Assembly: GCA_040007895.1 (NCBI GenBank)
Contig: JBDTUE010000050.1
Location: 1 to 20,809 of the forward strand
From: JADJLQ01 sp040007895
GTDB lineage: Bacteria; Bacteroidota; Bacteroidia; Chitinophagales; Saprospiraceae
Length of the DNA: 20,809 nucleotides
Reading direction: 5' to 3'
Shown: in pieces, positions 7,531-13,223 of the stretch
How positions within the stretch are numbered: position 1 is the first letter of the stretch
How the letters are laid out: the number at the start of each line of letters is the position of its first letter
Notes under the pieces: model-generated
Seen by the model: only the letters and a program-made list of their open reading frames with translations
What the model was told of the DNA's origin: nothing
The model's database searches: none
Program-made: the position numbers and the translations under genes

Positions 7531-8805
7531 ATCAAGGCCACCACTCAGGTTTAGGAACCACTTTTTCCGGAAATTCATAACAATTACAACATGGTGCAAA
7601 GTACGGCCCGGCACCTCTCACCCATCCACAATAATTGAAGTCCTTATTTAGCAAAGGATAAATATCTTGAAAATCAGAAAAAACGATTTTTTTCCTTAGA
7701 ATAGAAACAGATGAAACCTGGAAGTAACCTAAGACGGACTCATTTTTGTCTTTAGTATTATAGACATTGCCGTGTATCGATGCCGGGATTGGATCAAATA
7801 TAGTTCCATTCTGTTCAGAAACTAATCGCAGTTTTCGATAATACTCAAATGCCTGTTCAGAAATCCTATGCTGGTAAACTGAATAATAATGTGTTTCCAC
7901 AAACTGGTAATTTGGAAATAAAGTTTCTTCGCCTACTTCCTGGTTCTTAAGATAACTAAGCCCATTATCCTGATTACTAAATATTTTTATCTCACTCGGA
8001 TTGAGCGATTTTGAATAATAACAGGTAGAAACAGTATGAAATTGATTACATTCAAACATAGTAGTAAACTGAAAGGAAGACAATACATCCCATTTTAAAA
8101 AAAGTTTTTTCTCACTATTGTTTAATGGTGAATGTACCTGCACCTTCAATACATCTATTTCCTTGGGCACACCAATATCTGATATAACCGTTTTTAGACC
8201 TAAATTCCATGAAAGGCTATCTGGTATCACCCGGGGCATCAGAGTCTCCGCCTCGGATTGATAGGTGATACCATTAAATTCAATACGAACGAAATAGGTT
8301 CCTCCGGTCTTGGGTTCATATTTATTTTTATCAAGAACATATATACCGGGCTGAAATTCATCAAATACATACGCTTTGGTGTTGTTTTCAATTACGGTGA
8401 CTTTAGCACCTATCTGGGGATCCGGAGGAACACCATAGGCTAAGGTTTTGCTCAAATAAATTGTCTGATTTTCTTTGAGATCATTCACACCTCCGCTGAC
8501 TACTAAGGCCTGTGATCTCAAAGTGGTATCATAGGGTATTTCCACCAGGCAGCCGGTCCATCCGATACTCATAAATAAAATCAACACGATGCCGACCTTT
8601 CCCATCAAAATTGAAAGTTATAAGTGATCGAGGGTAAAGCAGTCCCCAATACGGCCAATTTATATCCTACAAGGGGTTCATTGGGAGTTCGCCGGTAAAA
8701 AACTGAAAAAGCATTTTTCCTCGCATAGAAATTATAGATCGCAAGGGTAAGGCTTCCTTTGCTTTTACGGGTCCGAATGGCACCACGAGTGATTGTATAT
8801 GAAAT
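7528..8805 (-). repeat. Tandem segmental duplication, copy A
   Basis: This is the homologue of 6179-7455. It contains the chimeric ORF start codon, DUF4249 copy A and the true last 66 codons of the receptor gene. Similarity continues across the receptor 3' end and DUF4249 gene alike, which shows that they were copied as one block rather than as separate genes. Confidence 0.88.
7532..8605 (-). CDS. DUF4249 lipoprotein, upstream copy (copy A)
   Basis: This 357-residue DUF4249 lipoprotein lies directly behind the intact TonB-dependent receptor gene and is the presumed original partner. The signal peptide ends at a lipobox (GWTGC), then LVEIPYDTTLRSQALVVSGG. Like copy B it ends with CCNC and a WWP tail. 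I use the ATG at 8605, which overlaps the receptor stop as TGATG and gives the same length as copy B. A TTG one codon earlier (8608) is possible but less likely. Differences from copy B are scattered single substitutions, mostly conservative, with no indels. They cluster a little near the N-terminus and in EVGEETLFPNYQFVETHYY, where ligand or partner specificity could differ. It presumably sits on the outer membrane and assists the receptor; the molecular function is unknown. Confidence 0.9.
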   Translation of the reverse strand: MGKVGIVLILFMSIGWTGCLVEIPYDTTLRSQALVVSGGVNDLKENQTIYLSKTLAYGVPPDPQIGAKVTVIENNTKAYVFDEFQPGIYVLDKNKYEPKTGGTYFVRIEFNGITYQSEAETLMPRVIPDSLSWNLGLKTVISDIGVPKEIDVLKVQVHSPLNNSEKKLFLKWDVLSSFQFTTMFECNQFHTVSTCYYSKSLNPSEIKIFSNQDNGLSYLKNQEVGEETLFPNYQFVETHYYSVYQHRISEQAFEYYRKLRLVSEQNGTIFDPIPASIHGNVYNTKDKNESVLGYFQVSSVSILRKKIVFSDFQDIYPLLNKDFNYCGWVRGAGPYFAPCCNCYEFPEKVVPKPEWWP

Positions 8806-11334
8806 GTCCAACCGATGGTAATCCGGTATACGTAGTGAATTGCGTTGCGAATAGTTCAAAAATACACCTCCATCTCCCAGGTAAAAATCGGCAATCGGTG
8901 CGGTTTGTGGTCTTCCGGTAGTATATACAAAATTGGCAGAAAGAAACATGGTCTTTCGCACCTGCAAATCAAAAACGATATTGAGATTATGAGGTTTATC
9001 AAAATTGGATGCATACCATTGTCCATTGTTTATGACTTCATCCGGAAAAAGGCCTGGAGATTTCCTAAGACTACGGCTAAGGGTGTATGAAATGTAGCCG
9101 GTAGGATTGTTTTTCAATCTTTTGACCGATATTTCAGCTCCGTAAGATTTACCTATGACCGGGAATAATTCTGTTTCAAGATGTGGATTACGCAATAGTT
9201 TGGCAAAATCCTTGTATTCAACGAGGTTTTCTAATTTTTTATAATACACTTCGAAGGATGTTTCCCATTCATTCTGATTCAAGTTTTTGAAATAACCCAA
9301 TGAAAAATTATTTGCGGATTGTGGGGCAAGAAAAGCATTACTCAATTGCCATATATCCACCGGAGTAGCTGCCGCTGTATTGGATACCAGATGAATAAAC
9401 TGGTAAAGCCTGTTGTATGCCAGTTTAAGTGAACTTTGATCGGAAAGAATGTATGCAAGGCTTGCACGGGGTTCAGCGCCCTGGAATTTCCTGATGGTTT
9501 GACCTTGAGTATAACTGAGCATGCCGGTGACATTCAATGGTATTCTTGGTTTACCGGGCTCGTAGGTGTTGATCTGCTCAGGCCCTATATTTCGATATAT
9601 ATTAAACCGATAACCAAAGGAAGCATTTAGTTTGGGTAGGATTGAAAATTCATCATTGATATACAAAGCTCCTTCATCTCCCTGGCTTTGATTTATTTCT
9701 TCATGAGTTATTTCCTGATCTAACGTGGCCTCAAAGATTTGTGGTTTGGGTTTATACCGTATTGCATCTATACCTGCATTTAAGGTATGCGTTTTAAAAA
9801 TTTGCCATCCCGCATTCAGTTTGGCTTTGTAATAGACAAGTCCGTTTTCAAGGATATTTTTTACCAAAGCGGTTTGATCATTAAAATCACTATTATTATC
9901 GCTATAGATCAGAGAAGCGGATAAAACGAGTTGGTTCTTGAATTGCTGAGTATATAATACGGAAACAGATTTGGAATTCCAACCATATCCAAATTCCTTT
10001 GCATAATTAAACCGGTCATTGCTTTGATAAGCAGACACCTGAATGGTACCTGTATTGCTTAGCCGATGAGACAATTTGAAATTAAAATCATTAAATCCGG
10101 CACTGCTGTTTTTTAGATTAGGATCCCTAACCAATTTCAAAACCCAGTCAGAATACGTAAACCTGCTGCCAATGAAAAAAGAAGTACGGTCTTTAATAAT
10201 AGGGCCTTCTAAAAATATTTTGGAGGAGATAGGACCAATCCCCCCAAAAACTGACCATTTCTTATAATCAGGGTCTTTAAGTTTTATGTTTAATACGGAA
10301 GATGTGCGTCCTCCGTATTGTGCAGGGATGTATCCTTTGTACAAAGTGACGTTTTTTATTGCATCAGGATTAAAGGCAGAAAAAAGTCCCAATACATGGG
10401 TTGGATTGAGATGAAATGCTCCTTCCTGAAGTATAAGGTTCTGATCAATATTACCTCCCCGTACATTATATCCACTTCCGACTTCTCCGGTATTGCTCAC
10501 TCCCGGCAAGGTCAACAAAGCTTTGAGTACATCGGTCTCCCCCAACAAACTCGGTAGTCGTTTAATTTCTTTAATTGTCAATTCTGCAACACCGGCCACC
10601 GCATTTTCCAATCGACGCTGCGCAGATCCTCCGATCACTACCTCTGGCAATGAGAATGCATTCGCGAATAATTTGATGACAATCGCACCGTCACTATACA
10701 CTTTTAAAGTTTGCTGCAACGATTGAAATGCGTCCGATTCTATGGTGAGTTCATGAATACCTACAGGAACTACGATATTAAAATTTCCTCTCCGGTCAGA
10801 TATTAAAGTAGTATCGAGGTCATTTATTTTGATACTCATATTAGATAGAACGCTGTCTGTAGCTCCGTCGATGACTTTGCCCCGGATTAAAGCTAATCCG
10901 GACCGGTTGATTGAATCCGGGCGACCGATGACCGACGCATATTCTATTGCGTTTTCTTCTATGCTTTTTTTGCGTTTAAAATATTCGTTAAACTGATTAT
11001 TGTTTAATCTTATTGAATCACTGATGATAAAGAGGTATGATTCAAATTCAATATATCCCAGATCCGTCCCCGTAAGCAATTGATGTAGTGCTTCACCCAT
11101 TGGAGTATTTGTAAAATTGAAAGAAGAGACTACCTGATGGAACTTGCTGGATGGATCTACATAAAATTTTACCGGATACTTGATTTCAATTTGATGTAAT
11201 ACCGTCACTAAGGAATCCCCATTTGAGGCGAGGGTGATTGTGAATGGGTTACCGCTTTGCCCAAATAAAAAGTGCTGGCCCCCAGGTAAAAAGAAGGCCA
11301 ACACTAAATAAGTATTGGTGAGAAATCTACTCAA
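8605..11334 (-). CDS. TonB-dependent outer-membrane receptor with STN and carboxypeptidase-regulatory domains
   Basis: A 909-residue TonB-dependent receptor of the Bacteroidota SusC/FecA-like type, importing an unknown ligand across the outer membrane with TonB energy. After a signal peptide (about 1-25) comes an STN domain (about 35-105; DSLVTVLHQIEIKYPVKFYV). A carboxypeptidase-D regulatory-like domain follows (about 148-225; IRGKVIDGATDSVL, DRRGNFNI), then the plug (about 230-350; LPGVSNTGEVGSGYNVRGG, AFNPDAIKNVTLYKGYIPA) and a beta-barrel to the aromatic terminus ITYNFQF. The start is TTG at 11334: the frame is closed by the OmpA gene stop four codons upstream, the first internal ATG is about residue 79, and only the TTG keeps the signal peptide. 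It overlaps DUF4249 copy A by one base. STN domains usually contact FecR anti-sigma factors, but none is in the window. Family certain, ligand unknown. Confidence 0.93.
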   Translation of the reverse strand: MSRFLTNTYLVLAFFLPGGQHFLFGQSGNPFTITLASNGDSLVTVLHQIEIKYPVKFYVDPSSKFHQVVSSFNFTNTPMGEALHQLLTGTDLGYIEFESYLFIISDSIRLNNNQFNEYFKRKKSIEENAIEYASVIGRPDSINRSGLALIRGKVIDGATDSVLSNMSIKINDLDTTLISDRRGNFNIVVPVGIHELTIESDAFQSLQQTLKVYSDGAIVIKLFANAFSLPEVVIGGSAQRRLENAVAGVAELTIKEIKRLPSLLGETDVLKALLTLPGVSNTGEVGSGYNVRGGNIDQNLILQEGAFHLNPTHVLGLFSAFNPDAIKNVTLYKGYIPAQYGGRTSSVLNIKLKDPDYKKWSVFGGIGPISSKIFLEGPIIKDRTSFFIGSRFTYSDWVLKLVRDPNLKNSSAGFNDFNFKLSHRLSNTGTIQVSAYQSNDRFNYAKEFGYGWNSKSVSVLYTQQFKNQLVLSASLIYSDNNSDFNDQTALVKNILENGLVYYKAKLNAGWQIFKTHTLNAGIDAIRYKPKPQIFEATLDQEITHEEINQSQGDEGALYINDEFSILPKLNASFGYRFNIYRNIGPEQINTYEPGKPRIPLNVTGMLSYTQGQTIRKFQGAEPRASLAYILSDQSSLKLAYNRLYQFIHLVSNTAAATPVDIWQLSNAFLAPQSANNFSLGYFKNLNQNEWETSFEVYYKKLENLVEYKDFAKLLRNPHLETELFPVIGKSYGAEISVKRLKNNPTGYISYTLSRSLRKSPGLFPDEVINNGQWYASNFDKPHNLNIVFDLQVRKTMFLSANFVYTTGRPQTAPIADFYLGDGGVFLNYSQRNSLRIPDYHRLDISYTITRGAIRTRKSKGSLTLAIYNFYARKNAFSVFYRRTPNEPLVGYKLAVLGTALPSITYNFQF

Positions 11335-11343
11335 TAATTTTTC

Positions 11344-12270
11344 TTAGTTACTACCCTGTGGAGCCATGAGTCCGATGTATTGATCCAATTTAGGTGTTAT
11401 CACGATTTCTGTACGTCGATTTGCTTGTTTACCGGATGCAGAATCGTTACTTTCTTTAGGTGAATATTCGCTTTTTCCACCTGCAGTCATTCTATCAGGC
11501 TCTACTCCAAATTTTTTCTGTAACAATCTTGCTACTGAAGTTGATCTTAGAACACTCAGATCCCAATTGTCTTTGATTTTATCAGTACTGATGCTTACAT
11601 TATCGGTATGTCCTTCAATCAGGATATCAATGTCTTTGTGATCATTGACCACTTTAGCCACTTTACCCAATACAGCTTCCGCAGCCGCATTGATGTCGTA
11701 ACTACCTGATTTGAATAAAAGTTTATCTGCAATAGAAATATAGACCAGGCCCCCACGCACTTCTACATGGACATCCGAGTCGTTGACATCTGCTAAGGAT
11801 CGTTTTAAATTCGTAAGCAAAGCGAGATTGAGTGAATCTTTCATCTGGATCTTAGAATTCAAACCCTGGATATATTTGGATTGTTGATTGATCGCTTCAA
11901 GGGACTTTTGCATGCTTTCAGCCCCTGATTTACTAATGATGGAAAGATCTTCCAATCGACTTAGCAAATTAGTATTTGTTCTGTTAGATAGTTCGAGCTG
12001 TGATTCCAGAGATTTGATTTTAGTAAGGTATTCGTTCATCTTGGAATCGGACATTTCCTTTTGTGATTTGAGCATGTTTTGTTCGTCCGTGTATTTCTTC
12101 ATAATGTCCTGATACTGATCCTGGCTTTGTTTTAGTTGAGCCATAAGTTGTTTTTTCTCATCTTCTACAGACATTTTTTCTTGGGAAAGTACATCCATTT
12201 TCTTTTTACTCACACAGGCGTTCGAAAGTATGACAATGATAATTAGCGTAAATATTTGTTTCATATACAT
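11344..12270 (-). CDS. OmpA-family peptidoglycan-binding lipoprotein with coiled coil
   Basis: A 308-residue envelope protein and the first gene of the receptor operon. A short signal peptide ends at LSNAC, a lipobox-like site, so it is probably lipidated at Cys19. Residues 20-155 are a heptad-like, Lys/Gln/Ser-rich coiled coil (KKKMDVLSQEKMSVEDEKKQ). The OmpA-like domain (about 175-295) contains VYISIADKLLFKSGSYDI, LIEGHTDN, the peptidoglycan-binding Asp in NWDLSVLRS and Arg in NRRTEIVI. It anchors a membrane to the cell wall. The combination of coiled coil and OmpA domain is common in Bacteroidota lipoproteins, but its place just before a TonB-dependent receptor, with 9 bases between and in the same reading frame, suggests a structural role for that receptor. 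An ATG two codons inside is an equal alternative start. Confidence 0.9.
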   Translation of the reverse strand: MYMKQIFTLIIIVILSNACVSKKKMDVLSQEKMSVEDEKKQLMAQLKQSQDQYQDIMKKYTDEQNMLKSQKEMSDSKMNEYLTKIKSLESQLELSNRTNTNLLSRLEDLSIISKSGAESMQKSLEAINQQSKYIQGLNSKIQMKDSLNLALLTNLKRSLADVNDSDVHVEVRGGLVYISIADKLLFKSGSYDINAAAEAVLGKVAKVVNDHKDIDILIEGHTDNVSISTDKIKDNWDLSVLRSTSVARLLQKKFGVEPDRMTAGGKSEYSPKESNDSASGKQANRRTEIVITPKLDQYIGLMAPQGSN

Positions 12271-12310
12271 TTAGTTTTATCGTAAAAGTAGAAAAAACAA
12301 TTTGGGAAGA

Positions 12311-12339
12311 CAAATATGATTTTTTCATTAACCATACAA
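12311..12339 (-). promoter_or_regulatory. Candidate promoter of the OmpA-receptor operon
   Basis: On the minus strand CATATTTG (12318 to 12311) resembles the Bacteroidota -7 box TAnnTTTG with one mismatch, and TTG (12339 to 12337) lies 18 bases upstream, one short of the usual 19-21. Transcription would begin near 12305, about 35 bases before the OmpA start. This is the only plausible promoter I see ahead of the operon. Confidence 0.33.
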
Positions 12340-12420
12340 GACTTATGGTCAATGCAAACAATTAGGCTTTACTCATATTAACCCAATTAAAAACATGAAG
12401 GGCTTTAACCTTGAAGTTCA

Positions 12421-12432
12421 CCTGACGTCAGG
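12421..12432. promoter_or_regulatory. Perfect 12-base palindrome after the haloperoxidase-like gene
   Basis: CCTGACGTCAGG is fully self-complementary and lies one base beyond the stop of the haloperoxidase-like gene, about 150 bases upstream of the OmpA start. It is GC-rich against an AT-rich background. Without a loop or T run it is a poor terminator. It could be a dimeric regulator site for the OmpA-receptor operon. Confidence 0.35.
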
Positions 12433-12433
12433 G

Positions 12434-12949
12434 TCATTTATTAAATTTTAAAGAAAGTATTTCGTCGCCTACTTTATTACCTTGTTTGATTCCCAGTTCA
12501 ATGGCATCCCTGAAATGAATGCTTCCGTACAACCTTGAGATAGCCGCTTCATCAGCTGCTTCATCAAATGATCTATATGGTATTGCCGGGAAATACAATT
12601 CGACTACCCTGGACATAGCCGAATTGGCTACCTGGCCCCAATGTAGAGTTACTGAAGGTTTGGGAAGTTCATTTAATCCATTTACCTGTCCTATTAAACT
12701 CTGTTTGTCATTAATCCCTCCCACCACAGATTCATACAGGGTGAGTCCTGCGTATCCAAATACTCTACCTGCAACCGGAGGAGAGAAACCCGCTGTTTTT
12801 TTTACAAGATCCCTTATAAACTCCATATATTCTATTGCGATCCTTCCGTCGAGGGTTCTTACCTGATCTTGTCCTCCGATATCATCCTTTTGACATCTGG
12901 AGAAAATTAAAAGGCTAAATATAAGAGTGGAAAGTATACGTATTTTCAT
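12434..12949 (-). CDS. Core-less vanadium-haloperoxidase-like (PAP2) protein
   Basis: A 171-residue protein that matches the two ends of the vanadium-dependent haloperoxidase/PAP2 family, whose Bacteroidota members are usually over 400 residues. Residues 1-20 form a signal peptide with Cys19, although FSRC is a poor lipobox. Residues 35-122 resemble the family N-terminus (PPVAGRVFGYAGLTLYESVV, ANSAMSRVVELYFP). Residues 125-165 resemble its C-terminus (RSFDEAADEAAISRLYGSIHF, GIKQGNKVGDEIL). Arg139 and His145, six apart, fit the final Arg and vanadate-binding His of the active site. The middle with the Lys/Arg pair and the PSGH motif is absent, so catalysis is not expected. The reading frame is intact, which means either a precise in-frame deletion or a retained non-catalytic protein. 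It stands alone, divergent from the propeller kinase. Confidence 0.75.
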   Translation of the reverse strand: MKIRILSTLIFSLLIFSRCQKDDIGGQDQVRTLDGRIAIEYMEFIRDLVKKTAGFSPPVAGRVFGYAGLTLYESVVGGINDKQSLIGQVNGLNELPKPSVTLHWGQVANSAMSRVVELYFPAIPYRSFDEAADEAAISRLYGSIHFRDAIELGIKQGNKVGDEILSLKFNK

Positions 12950-13111
12950 AGGCTTGTAATTTGGATGACAATTAATCGGATAAAAAATTAGATGTAAATA
13001 TTTTAATATAAAGTATTTATGAGCAATCTATTATATTATACGGTTTAATTTAATATGAATGTATATCTAACATGATTATTTAAATCATGAATAAAAACGA
13101 ACAGTGGTGAT

Positions 13112-13140
13112 TATTTTTGTGGATCACCCCATTTGGGTGA
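13112..13140 (+). promoter_or_regulatory. Possible -7 box and operator-like inverted repeat before the propeller kinase
   Basis: TATTTTTG at 13112-13119 fits the Bacteroidota -7 box exactly but lacks a -33 TTG at the right distance. Just downstream, TCACCC (13124-13129) and GGGTGA (13135-13140) form a perfect six-base inverted repeat with a five-base centre CATTT. This is the geometry of a dimeric operator. The rest of the 274-base divergent spacer (12950-13223) is AT-rich and shows nothing else convincing. Confidence 0.35.
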
Positions 13141-13223
13141 ATAGATCCTGATTCTAAAATGGCAATTTTGCGATCTATATAGTAACTTTCTTGTTTACTA
13201 GACCCTGGCCTTAACTATAACAA

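Noticed and set aside
8606..8608. TTG start one codon upstream for DUF4249 copy A
   Set aside because: The ATG at 8605 reproduces the TGATG overlap and the 357-residue length of copy B.
8605..11334. Receptor as a SusC partner of a SusD lipoprotein
   Set aside because: The neighbouring lipoproteins are DUF4249, not SusD: the length of 357 residues, the opening IPYDTTL and the cysteine-rich tail do not fit SusD.
12519..12866. 115-codon open frame on the plus strand within the haloperoxidase-like gene
   Set aside because: It is an antisense shadow. The minus-strand frame has the signal peptide and family motifs, and the plus product resembles nothing.
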